Shown: positions 47,854-58,233 of the stretch, one piece after another
Layout of the letters: each line of letters opens with the position of its first letter
Numbering within the stretch: the stretch's first letter is position 1
DNA from: Nelumbo lutea
Lineage: Eukaryota > Streptophyta > Magnoliopsida > Proteales > Nelumbonaceae
Length of the DNA: 64,000 bases
Assembly: GCA_022828595.1 (NCBI GenBank)
Contig: JAKGHH010000004.1
Span: 84,658,270-84,722,269 of the forward strand
Reading direction: 5' to 3'
Program-made: the position numbers and the translations under genes
The notes under the pieces: model-generated
The model's database searches: none
Seen by the model: the letters and a program-made list of their open reading frames with translations, nothing else
Told to the model about the DNA's origin: nothing

Positions 47854-48971
47854 CCGGCTTCTATCAGGGCAGACTTAATCCATGCAACATGAAAACGCAT
47901 CATACGTCCTTGAAACGTGCGAGGTGTATCTCTTCATTCCTTATCCTCTCTCGCCAGATTCCTCTCGTTCTCACTCTCTCGCCACACCGAACGGAATCCA
48001 CTCTTTTCACTCTCTCTCTCCCTCTCCAACCGTAGCGACAACAGCTATTAATTACCAGTGACCGGAGAAAATTTTCAGATATTCATTTTTTTTATTCCTT
48101 TCCCAAACATTGCATCTTTGATCGTGCCGTTTGATCGTGCCGCTTGAATTTATTTTAGCTTCTTTTACATTACAATAGCCAAAATACCCATCATGTAATG
48201 TTTATTTCAGGTACAGGATGAGTTTATGTCACAGCATTCCCTATTAGATAATAATCCAATCCAAACGCTACTCAAGGCAAAGGACAGATTCATCGAATGG
48301 AGTCTCTTAGAGGGAGAGAAGACCCGAATCTCCGAGACAAGGTCGGCAGAATGATTTCCACTTCTTGATCAAGGTGGTAGATTACGCAGTGATCTTCGCA
48401 TGTAATTAGTAATAACTCTAGCCTTGCTTGCTGGTCCAACGACGAATTGAAAAAAGAAGACATGGATCATGGGAGAGACATATGGTATTGAGCACGAAAG
48501 GCAGCCTTGGGAGACATATGGTATCAAGGTGGTCTGAACGTTTTGAGTGGTTTCTGTAGATTGCTTGGTTTGTTGGGAGAGTCGAGATGAATCGGCATTT
48601 GCAACTTCCATGAGGTGTCCAAGGGATAGACTGGTCACTATATATCTATATAAAGAAAAATGGGATCCACCATATCAATGTGGTGGAGGAAAAGAAAAGG
48701 AACTTGACGACGAGCTGATAAGAAACCTGATATATCCCCGTAAAGATGGTTGTTGGTCGCCGTCGGTTGGAGAGGGAGAAAGTGAGAGTGAAAAGGGTGG
48801 ATTCAATTCACTGGGGCGAGAGAGTGAGAGTGAAAGGAATCTCGCGAGCCAAGAGAGAGGAGAGGAGTGGGAACGAGAAATTCACTAACGGCATTTAAAT
48901 CACCTCGCACGTTTTAAGCGTACACACGTTTCAAGATCGCGTGGCGCGAACGGTGCGCGCTTATAGAAGCC
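47854..48971. mobile_element. Element with arms of about 200 bp, Mutator-like, just upstream of the 52-aa gene
   Basis: The left arm (47854-48045) and right arm (about 48755-48971) are inverted copies. Shared words include GGCTTCTAT, TTGAAACGTG, ACGTGCGAGGTG, CACTCTCTCGCC and CCCTCTCCAACCG. The possible 9-bp duplication GCTAAGAAG/GCTAACAGA agrees at 6 of 9. The roughly 700-bp centre has no intact gene; a frame at 48547-48888 runs into the right arm. A minus-strand passage around 48440-48370 (QFVVGPASKARV...) may be captured sequence, but I do not recognise it. Confidence 0.75.
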
Positions 48972-49164
48972 GCTAACAGACGTGGGGTCCACTGCGTTGC
49001 AGGGAGAAGAAATCCACGAGCAGCCCTCTTTATAGTCTATAGTTTATAGACGCTCTATGCGCCAGAAGGCCCAAAGCTAAGGTTAGACAGAGGAGACTCT
49101 TGCTTCAAGGCTTCACGGTGCTGTGAGAGAAGGAAAAGCAGAAGCGGATTAGTGGAGAGAGAAG

Positions 49165-52100
49165 ATGATTTACAGAAAGTGGAGTCTTCTTACCGGCCCA
49201 GTAACCATCTTGGGCTCTATCGTAGCTACCGTTGTCGTTGCGAATTACCTCTTTGTCAATAACGTAAGTTTCACCGAAACCCTAAATTTTGGATAATTAG
49301 CTCCGATTTGTTTTATTCATCGACCTGATTTTTCTTCCCATAATTATCTCTCGAATAATTCTTTCTGAATTTAACGTAGGATTTTTATTCACCACCGGGA
49401 GACAAGGGGATCAATGAATTTTCTTAGGGCTTTTGTTTAACTGTTATGTGCGTGTGTCTTTTGGTGGAATCATTTTGTTTTCATTTCTTTATTACGCTCC
49501 TCTGAATTTCATATTCACGGTATATCGTCTCGTTGGTTTTCCTAAAACTGACTTCAAAAACCCTTGTTACAAATACCGGTCTGAAACCACAGTGAGGCTT
49601 TGAACACGCAAAAAACGCTGTTTGTTAAAGCGTTCCACTTGATTTGTAGTCATTTAACGCTCTTCTTGCAACCCACTTTCCAAATGGTAACGCTTAAGCT
49701 GCCTGGCTTCTCTACCATCAGATGCACCAAACTCGCCGTGATTTTGACACTTAGGCCTATACGCCTGTCGTCGGCACAGCTCTATCAGACCTCACGAGAG
49801 GTCGGAAAGTCCATGTTTTGGTTATCAAAATTAGTTCTGTTTCCGATTCTGTTACACAAGCTGCTATCATTGACATCCACTCTTAGAGTCGGAACCTGAG
49901 TGGTTCAGTTTGTCTCTTTGAAGTGACAAAATCAAAGAATGTATTTGCACCGAGTACCATGATTTCAGGTTTGTTCCGCCATGGTCTTGCTATGCTAGGG
50001 ATAAATTTAGTATATCTGAAGCAACGAGAAAGAATAACCCCAAAACTATTCCAGAGGTTAGATCTGTATCCAGTCTATCCCTCCCAAGACCTCAGGGACC
50101 AACATTGGGTGCTGGCCTTTTTACATAACGTATACAAGAAAAGAAAAGGAATGACAGCCTTGTTCAGTGCTTACAGAGCAGGAAACTATCGCGTCAAATA
50201 AATCTAATCTATCTCTGGTCCAGTAAGACCATATGCCATTGAATTTTGTTTTTGCAGGATGCATCTATTTTGAGCCGAGGTATTTGTCAAGATCTCTTTT
50301 ATCTTATTGAGATAGCAAGATAGTCTCCAATGGTCACTCCCTCAACTTTGACTCCATTGGATTGTGTGTTTATTATATGTATATAATAAATACAACAATA
50401 CCATTACCCTCTTTCATAAAAAGGCTGGAGCTGAAAAAATATTAAATTTAGATAACATTCAACATATTTGGAAATTACAATTTGCTAGATGCAGTAAGAC
50501 CATATGCCACTGAGTTTAGTTTCAGAAGGATCCATCTGATTTAAGCTGAGATTTGCCAGGATGTCTTTGATAGCATTGATATAGTGAGCGACCTCCAAGG
50601 GCGACTCCCCCATCTGTGAGACCGTGACTCCATTGGATTTTATTAGTCAAGTCTACCACCCACAACGGCTAATTAGATGACCGGATTTAGTATGTACACC
50701 CATGTGAGCACACTGAGTTTCACAGTTGTATTAGAAATTTGCTTTGAGTCATTTCAAGGTTAGGCTGGGGGTATTTATAAGATATGTGTTAGAAAATTTA
50801 CCGAGTGCTTATTTAGTATGCTCATTGCCTTGCTGATTGTGCCTAAACCTAATCCAGATTCATGACGTTATGGTGTTTGGCCTAGAGCAGGTGTGACCAG
50901 CAACTTCAGCTTTGGTAGAACCCACATCCTCAATCTAATAAATGTTTCCACGAGTACCGTACAAAATGCCACCAGTTCCAGTCAGGTTGAGGCATGTCAG
51001 GTGCTTCTTGAACTCTCCCTGGACGGGGGAGAGATGAAGGTCTATAATATATACAACCCCACCTAGGAAGGAATATTAGCTTCCAGTAGGTGTCTTCTAA
51101 GATCAATGAAAAGTCAATAGAGCTCTTTTTTTTTTTTGTTTTTTTATGGAAGCCAATGGAACTTCTTGGAAAGCTGAAACTACATACTGAACTCTATTTT
51201 GGAGCTGAACAATTTTTTCTTTCAAACTTCTTTTCTTTTGTTTTTTCCCCAATTCTCACATAATGACATTACTTATTGTTTTCCAGTAGATCATGCCTGA
51301 TGCCCCTCATAACCAATCAATGGCCCTTGCTCTGTCTCAATGCATCACAAAGAGTTTCTGGGGCTACCTGTTCAAGGTCAACCAGCCCCAAGGAGTGCTA
51401 AATTCCTAGTTGTAGAATAATATAGGTCGCGGGCTCCCCATTTTGGCCTTCAACTTTGGCCAGGTTAACCAAAAGCCAACTCAAAAAAAGTTGGGTTGGG
51501 GTCAGGGTTGAATAGTATGAACCACTTCAGGTTGGGTTAGGGTTTAGGATTTGGCCAACCAACCCAACCTGAACCCGGCTTAGTTTCATATTTGTATTTT
51601 TTGATGTTATATAAACATCTTTTTTTATGTATATAAGCACTTATGTATATATGCATATGTGCAACTATTGCACCACAAAAGTATATAGCATATGTACGTG
51701 TGTATTTTTTGAAGAAAGGTAATGTATGTCAATAATTTTAAGTTTAAAGGCAAAATTTTTCAAAACCTTGATAACTATGTTCTTTTACATAAAATAATGT
51801 TAAAACAGAGTTTGCCTCAATCCTTGAGTCTAGAAGATAAGAGCATTTGGCAAAAGGAAGTGAGAAGTTGGGCTAACTTGAAAACTTCAGGTTGGGGGTT
51901 GCTTGGGTTGGGTTAGGGTTGACGTTGACCCCACCCCTACCTAACCCAGCCTGACTTGCACTCTTGTCACCAATCCCAAGTCCCAATATTGTTGTCAATG
52001 GATTGGGTCTGATCTGGGTCAGGATATTCCTGGACCTGACCTGATAAGTAAATGTGCAGAACCAGTTCTGAACCAGACTCTTAGTGTCTGAAATCAGGTC

Positions 52101-52328
52101 TATCGGGTCTCACCTGATAAGACCCAATTATAAATGACAGCTGTATTTTTAACCTGTAATTTGATAACCAACCCACTTATTTGTTAAATTGAATAGTTGA
52201 TACATTAGGTCATCATATCATGATGATGTTAGTATGTTACAAGAATATCATGAGAAAAATAGGTATTTTTATGGTAAAAGAGAAAAATAAGTATCAGACC
52301 AGGGATATCTTTGTATAATACCAATGTA

Positions 52329-52370
<42 letters not shown>

Positions 52371-52990
52371 TGTGTGTGTGTATAGTCATTTTGTGTCTTG
52401 ATTGGTTCAGAACAGCTACAACCGGTCTGACCATGTAATCGGGACCCATAATGTAAGACCCAGACCCTAATTTGATTCTGTTCAATTTGGGCTTGTTGGG
52501 TCTGCCCAATCCATTGACAGTCCTATTTCCCAAGACACATGATGGATATGATTTCCCAGTCCATTTATCCTGCAGTCTGTCACAACTCACAAGTCTTCCA
52601 ATAACTTCCCATACAAGGAAAGGATGTTTAGGAGGAATGGATGTGGCAGCTGTATCTTTATATCCCAGTTAATGACCAAAAGATCTACTTGTCTTGCCTT
52701 CAACGTATTTTCTCCAATAGCTTTTGCCATCCCTTTCGGTGCATTGCTGCCCAATGAGTTCATTATTAAGTTTTGTGAAGCTTTATGTGTAGAAAAAGTT
52801 CTTCTGTTGTGCTTATTAAAGATTTAGCTCCTGAAGTTAATTTTGATGGTCGAACTTTTGTCAATGTCCTTCTCTCCGACTTGTTAAAGATCAAACTTTT
52901 GTTAATGCCCATCCATCTTGGAATTTGCAGGATCCGTTCCTTAAGCCAGAGCAAAAGAAGCAAGAGATGTTACAAGCATCCACAAAATAG
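49165..52990 (+). CDS. Small single-pass membrane protein (52 aa), conserved unknown
   Basis: Exon 49165-49263 ends at AAC|GTAAGT. Exon 52931-52990 follows TTTGCAG and ends at TAG, phase 0. The product starts MIYRKWSLLTGP, has a hydrophobic segment VTILGSIVATVVVANYLFV (residues 13-31) and a short polar tail NDPFLKPEQKKQEMLQ and on. A Lys/Arg-flanked single helix with a charged C-terminal tail is the layout of small organelle-membrane or respiratory-complex accessory proteins, but the family name is not certain to me. The 3.7-kb intron is full of repeats. The tail reads as one clean sentence after splicing (NDPFLKPEQKK), which supports the join. Confidence 0.75.
50220..50645 (+). repeat. Diverged direct repeat, period about 271 bp
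   Basis: CAGTAAGACCATATGCCATT at 50221 and GCAGTAAGACCATATGCCAC at 50491 start two related blocks of about 145 bp. Both end near GTGACTCCATTGGATT-like sequence. Non-coding, in the intron of the 52-aa gene. Confidence 0.75.
52330..52384. repeat. TG/TA microsatellite
   Basis: About 15 GT units, five TA units and about six more GT units in a row, in the intron of the 52-aa gene. Confidence 0.95.
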
Positions 52991-52999
52991 ACTAATGGG

Positions 53000-54195
53000 A
53001 GGGGGTGATCATTCCTTGGATCTTTCCTTTAGTGTATGCTGTTATATGCCCTTGCAAGTGGGCGACTTACGTTTGAATTGCAGTTTGAAACAATAAACAT
53101 TTGATTGAATAAAGTTGAGTTCCAGGGTTTTCTTAAATATCTTGTTTAATTTCTTTACCACTGGAATGCAAAATTCTGTTTTGTGTCTGTAAGGGAAAAA
53201 CAAGTTGGTTTTGTTTCGAAAAACAACACATGTTTTTGGAACCAACAAAATATTGGTTTCTAAAACAAAAACAAATATTTTAGTATAGAAATTATATGAT
53301 TTTTAGAACATGATATTGAATAATCAGATGAAAACATGCTTTTGACACCAGATTCAACATGATGTTTTTGGTTCCAGTTTTGAAAACAAAAAACATACTC
53401 GCAACCAGTAACATGTTTTTTTTATATATTTTTGTTTTATAAGATGATTTTTTATTTATTTTTGAAACCAGCAGCAACAAAAGCAATTCACGTTGTAGAA
53501 CACAAACTTTGACAACACCAGATTACACCAGATTCTTGGCCATCCTCATGAATCATGATCATGGATTTGGTTATGAGCCCATTTATTTGTCAATTTATCT
53601 TAAATGGGTTGGTGGTGTTTGGTGACATTTTAAAGAAAATTTTCTATATTCTCCATTTCTCTTCCCGCAGGGCATAAGAGAGTTGTCTTTCTCAAAAACA
53701 GGACGCCTCCGCTTGGTTATGAAAGTGAGAACAATGCATTCCTACAAACTTTTCCTCTCTACTGAAGAGGAACTCGAACCAGTTTAGAACTCTAGATAAA
53801 TTATCATAATCAATCACTTGGAGATGAACTTACAAATGCCAAAGTTGGTCTTAACATTTTTTTTCGGTTGAGCCTTGGCCTTGCTTTTAGAGGAACATAG
53901 GCAGGGACATAAGCCATAAGACATCTCTAAGTTCTTAAAAGAACACTTTTTTTTCCCTCTAATTTTAGACTTTGAGGCTGTTTGATAATAGCTGAAGTTA
54001 TTGAACTTAAAGAGTTATTGTTTTCTCTTTTAGTTGTTAAAATAATTAAATAATCAACTTAATGGAACATAGGCAGGGACATAAGCCTTAAGAACAATGC
54101 ATTTTCCATTTTATATTAGTTTCTTGAATGAGTATTTTAGTAAGTTAGTTTTTCTGTCATTCAACTTAATGGAAATCACGGGTTAGCTAAACCCC
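53000..54195. other. Intergenic; no gene seen
   Basis: 3' flank of the 52-aa gene. A phrase around GGAACATAGGCAGGGACATAAGCC occurs twice (about 53893 and 54063), indicating a small duplication of about 170 bp spacing. No coding frame is convincing. Confidence 0.45.
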
Positions 54196-54199
54196 CTAC

Positions 54200-54872
54200 G
54201 GTAAATTACAAAACCCGGGTTAGTGACAATTATCCTTTAAACTTTGATTTGCAACAAACGCTCCTATTATGGGGCGAATGTACCCTCTAAACTTTTATCT
54301 GAACTTTTCACTTTGCAACAAAGTTCTGTCAGTTAACTTCAAAAAGGATTTTCATTCAGCTGTTTAAAAATTTTAAAATCCTAAATTAATATTTTCTTAT
54401 TTATTTAAATGATTTATGATTCTATTAGCTTTCAAGTATAACATTGAAAGTCCTCTCAATTGCTCTAATAGACCCTTGTAGATTTTTGGTTAGATTCAAT
54501 ATTTAAATGAAAATGGTAAAGGTTTTTTCTTATGATAGATAAAAATTTAAGGTTTAACTTGTTTTTCTTTAATTTATTGGAGAAAGGAGTGGATAGCTTT
54601 TATATACTTTAGAAAGAAGACATTCATGCCAATAAAATGAAACAAGAATTTAAAGAAAGTCGTTTTTCTATAACATAAAATGATTATTGTTATTTTAGCT
54701 GGATTCATTTGAAGAAAATAGAGGTATTTTGGGTAAATTAGGGTTTAAGAGAAAAGGGCAAAAAAAAAAAAGAAAATAAAAAGAGGTTTTGTGGATGTTT
54801 TTATAATTTAATGCATTCTTTTGTGGCAAAGTGAAAATGTTCAATTAGAAGAAGAGGGTCTCTGTAATTTAC
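54200..54872. mobile_element. Non-autonomous TIR element, first of three related elements
   Basis: The left end GGTAAATTACAAAACCC and the right end, in reverse GTAAATTACAGAGACCC, are inverted. Inside each end a further shared passage (CTTTGATTTGCAACAAA against CACTTTGCCACAAAAG) continues the similarity. The same GTAAATTACA..GACCC ends define the next two elements. The interior is AT-rich and non-coding. Confidence 0.6.
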
Positions 54873-54887
54873 TCTTCATTTTTTTTG

Positions 54888-56758
54888 GGTAAATTACAAG
54901 GACCCCTTGTTCTATGGGGTTTGTAACAAAGACCCCTGCATTTTTTTTTTTTGCAGCAAAGACTCCTCTATATTTTGGCCATTAGACAAAGACCCTCTAG
55001 TTGGTCAGTGAGATAATGGAATACATTAAATTACTAAAATACCCATCAAAACTTTCTATATTTTCTTTTCATTGCCCTTTTCTCCTAAAAAACTCATTTC
55101 TTCCTTGTGTTATACCAAAATTCTCTACTCAGATTCCGGTCATAGGTGGCGCCTTTAGCTATCTTCGAGTAACCTTTGGTATGGATATGATCATGCATAG
55201 TGAAACTTGTGTTGCGCTTTTTCATCTTTTCAATTCCTTTTAGTTTAGAGGCTCATAGCCATGGCAAGTTCAGAGCTGATAGTTCCCAACATCACCTTCT
55301 TTTTGGAAAAAGAAATATTTTAATGGCGGAGATATGAGATGGGTCAACTAAACAGTAAACTAATACTCCATTTTTGTCTCGAGTCTCGATCTCAATTTAT
55401 CGATCCTATATAACCAGTAGTGGCCTCTACAAGATCCTCGACTAATCTCTGTTTATAGCCATGGATGAAGACATCCTTTTCCCTTCAGACATCGATCTCG
55501 ACTTCAGTTGCACTTCCAATACCTCCACGAACTGCACCTTCACCTCTTCTAGTGCTTGCAGCAGTCTCAACGTTAGCTTCAACGAGTCCTGCCTTTCTTC
55601 CTCCACTGGAGCAGGATGGCCCTACTGGAAATCCGACCCTCACTAGGTGGCAATCAAAGCCGCCACCAACCTCTCCTCTGATAGGTCCTTGCACCTCAAC
55701 CAACTCAAGCTCGTCCGCCACATCGGCAACGGAAATCTAGGACTCATCTTTGTCTACCATCTTGAAGATTACGATAGAGCCAACTTTGCCCTCAAGGTCG
55801 TGGACAAAGACGTTCTCACAGCTAAGAAGCTTTCCCACGTAGAGATGGAAGCCAAAGTCTTTTCCATGGTTGACCACCCTTTCTTGCCAATGCTCTACGC
55901 CCATCTAGAGGAGTCACACTACTCTTGTCTACTCATCCACTATTGCCCCGGTGGTGACCTCCAGTCGATCCTCTGCAAGCAGTCAAGACATCACTTCCAG
56001 GTTGACTCGGTTCGTTTTTCCGCAGTGGAGGTGTTGGTGGCTTTCGAATATCTACAGGCGCTTAGGGTGGTGTACTAGGACCTCAAACTAGAAAACATAT
56101 TGATCAGGGATGATGGTCATATAATGTTGTCGGACTTTGATTTGTGTTTCAGGGCCGATGTGCTCCCTACCCTCGACAAACGCCACTTTCATTTGGCGGG
56201 GGTGGAGTCAACCAAAAAACAATCTACTTGTTTTGGAACGGTTTATCGACGATGTAAAATGATGGAGGTGGCAGAATTTGTAGTGGAGTCGATGACGGCG
56301 TTCTTGAAATTACGATCAAACAAGTATTGCATCTTCCCATCTATCGTGGAATTACGCCCCAAAGATCCAATCATTGTTAATGGAAGAAAAATACTTAACA
56401 GTGAATGGAAGTGTAAATGAGAGAGAGAGAGAGAGAGAGCATCCGCTTAGAAGCGGTTGTGTGTTTTGGGTTGACAATCTGATCAATTTCCAGGAATACA
56501 TCATGGATGGCAGCCAAGATCTATACGTAAGGGTGGCAGCTCCAGACGCTTCAGCACGGTGGAGAAGAAAGTGGGTAAAATTGTCTACAAAATTATGATA
56601 AGGGCAATTTAGAGATTATAAAATATGGTAGTAGTGAAAATGGATTTTTTTTTAATATATCTCACAGAACGCTGACAGAGGGGGTTTTATCTAACGGCCA
56701 AAATATAGGGGTATTTGTCACATACCCCATAGTACGGGAGGGGTCCATGTAATTTACC
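54888..56758 (+). mobile_element. Pack-type TIR transposon carrying a kinase gene copy
   Basis: The ends are long inverted repeats of about 110-130 bp. Left: GGTAAATTACAAGGACCCCT, then TATGGGGTTTGTAACAAAGA and CTATATTTTGGCC. The right arm, in reverse, has GGTAAATTACATGGACCCCT, then TATGGGGTATGTGACAAATA and CTATATTTTGGCC. No transposase is present; the interior is a kinase pseudogene with several hundred bases of upstream DNA. The flanks are T-rich, so the target duplication is ambiguous. Long arms plus captured genes suggest a Mutator-like (Pack-MULE) element, by inference. Confidence 0.8.
55461..56418 (+). pseudogene. WAG/PINOID-like AGC VIII kinase, captured and broken
   Basis: One reading frame runs from MDEDILF at 55461 to a stop at 56416-56418 but is interrupted by TAG at 55644 and TAG at 56076. 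It has the Ser/Thr-rich WAG N-terminus (FTSSSA), the AATNLSSD and KLVRHIGNGNLG glycine loop, catalytic Lys in FALKVVDKDVLTAKK, the LLIHYCPGGDL hinge, and DFDLCF, the DFD variant typical of plant AGC VIII kinases. The first stop falls where the family has Trp (DPHW) and the second where it has the Arg of YRDLK; each fits a single-base change. After DFDLCF the match fades: a piece resembling EFAAEPVTAF survives, but the activation-loop end, APE and C-lobe are missing. Upstream DNA at about 55405 has TATATAA, so the promoter was captured too. Not expected to be an active kinase. Confidence 0.88.
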
Positions 56759-56763
56759 TTTTT

Positions 56764-58070
56764 GGATAAATTACAAAGACTCCCTATACTTTCTTTTGCG
56801 ACAGTCCCCCTTGTACTATGACCTTACGACAAAACCCCCTTTCGTTAGCTTTCTATTAAAATCCGCATTGTAATATTTTTTAATCCCCACACCATCTAAA
56901 ACATTAAAACATTGTTCATTTTCCCGATCTCAGGATACCCCATTTATTTCTGTTTTTCATGCCTCTCTCTCTCTACACCGACAAGATAATCATCACCGTA
57001 CTAGTCACGCCCAACAACCTACCCTTTCTACATCCTCTTCTCTCCAAGTGGTTCAACACTCACCCTTCCCCACCTGTAGCCATCCTCTCTGATTTCTTCC
57101 TCGGTTGGACCCAATACCTCGCTCATCGCCTGGGTGTACCCCGGATTGCCTTCTATTCCTCCGACGCATTTTTAGCCTCCAATCTCGACGTTCTCTGTCC
57201 GAAACTCGAAATTCTACATCCCTTCTCATCTCCCATCTCCTTCCCCAGCCTCCCACATTCCCCTTCCTTTCCTTACAACCGCTTTCCCTCTATAATCTGT
57301 CTCTATAGGGAATCAGATCCCGATTGGTAGGTCGTCAAGGGTGGCATGATCGCAAATTCCTCGAGCTGGGAGAGGTTTGATTATAAGGGTATGGGCCCCA
57401 CAAGTCCCAATCTTGAACCATGGAGCCGTGGGCAGGTTCCTGACTCACTACGGGTGGAACTCGGTGATGGAGGGGATTACGGTAGGGGTGCTATTGCTAA
57501 CCTGGCTGAAAGAATCTGACGAGTTCATAAATGCTGAATTTCTAACAATTGAGAGGTTTAAGTTGCAAATCCTTTTCTTGTCTTCTTTTTTCTCATGACA
57601 GGATTGCAAAACCAGCAGCTTAGCTCAGGCGATGGAGAGAGAAGACCAAGGAGAGTCTGAAGACTAGATAGTTTGGACAGAACAGGCAGAATAGATCAAA
57701 GCGGGAAGAAGAAAGAGGAAGGGGAAGAAGAGAGATCGGAGATGGGAAAAGAGAGGGGGAGATACAGAGAAATGTGAAAAAATCTGAGATAGAAGGGATT
57801 ACCACCATTGCTGATCGTCGTAAGGTCTCCGGAAGATGAACAATGTTTTTTTCTCAATTGTCCGAATCGTTATTATAAAGATAATATGGGGATTGAAAAA
57901 TATTACAACGGCGGATGTCAACGAAAGCTAACGAATAAATTTCAGATGTCTTTGTCACATACAAGATTGAGGTTGTCTCATGGCCATATTACAAGGATTC
58001 TTTGTCGCAAAACAAAATACAGGGGTCTTTGTCACATACCCCATGGTACGGGGGGTTTCTTTTTGAAAAA
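56764..58070 (+). mobile_element. Second Pack-type TIR transposon, carrying a UGT fragment
   Basis: The left arm starts GGATAAATTACAAAGACTCC and runs through TTTTGCGACAGTCCCCCTTG, CGTTAGCTTTC and TTGTAATATTTTTTAATCCC. The right arm (about 57885-58070), in reverse, has GTACCATGGGGTATGTGACA, TTTTGCGACAAAGAATCCTT, CGTTAGCTTTCG and TTGTAATATTTTTCAATCCC. The outermost right bases are eroded. It shares TIR sequence with 54888-56758 and abuts it with only about 5 bp between. It ends roughly 165 bp before the next gene's start codon. Confidence 0.75.
56959..57600 (+). pseudogene. UDP-glycosyltransferase fragment (UGT89-like), captured and broken
   Basis: Frame 1 (56959-57330) has ITVLVTPNNLPFLHPLLS joined directly to THPSPPVAILSDFFLGWT; in family members these are separated by roughly 60 residues, so there is an internal deletion. 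In a different frame (about 57377-57560) lies the sugar-donor PSPG region: [20 protein letters not shown], then YGWNSVMEG and a degraded end (WLKESDE where the family has W-P...DQ). The Cys of HCGWNS is Tyr here. A second large deletion separates the two parts. The N-terminal wording is closest to UGT89-type flavonol or benzoate glucosyltransferases (moderate certainty). Non-functional. Confidence 0.85.
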
Positions 58071-58159
58071 AAGGCTCAATAAATTTCCGAGGGAAAGAAC
58101 AAAGGAGCGTAACTTGCACTCGCCACATAAACGAACGTAACGCGCAAAAACCGCACGCC

Positions 58160-58180
58160 CGCCATCAATATAAAACCAAG
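58160..58180 (+). promoter_or_regulatory. Probable TATA box of the synergin-like gene
   Basis: CATCAATATAAAACCAAGG around 58165 lies about 65 bases before the start codon at 58234, so the 5' UTR would be short. It lies just outside the right end of the UGT-carrying element. Confidence 0.45.
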
Positions 58181-58233
58181 GACAAATCAAACCTGTCTTC
58201 ATTTCATTACGTCCAATCTTACGACAGAGGAAG

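Noticed and set aside
48547..48888. 113-codon open frame rich in Glu, Ser and Arg
   Set aside because: It runs into the right arm of the TIR element and its composition comes from GAGAGTGAGA-type sequence.
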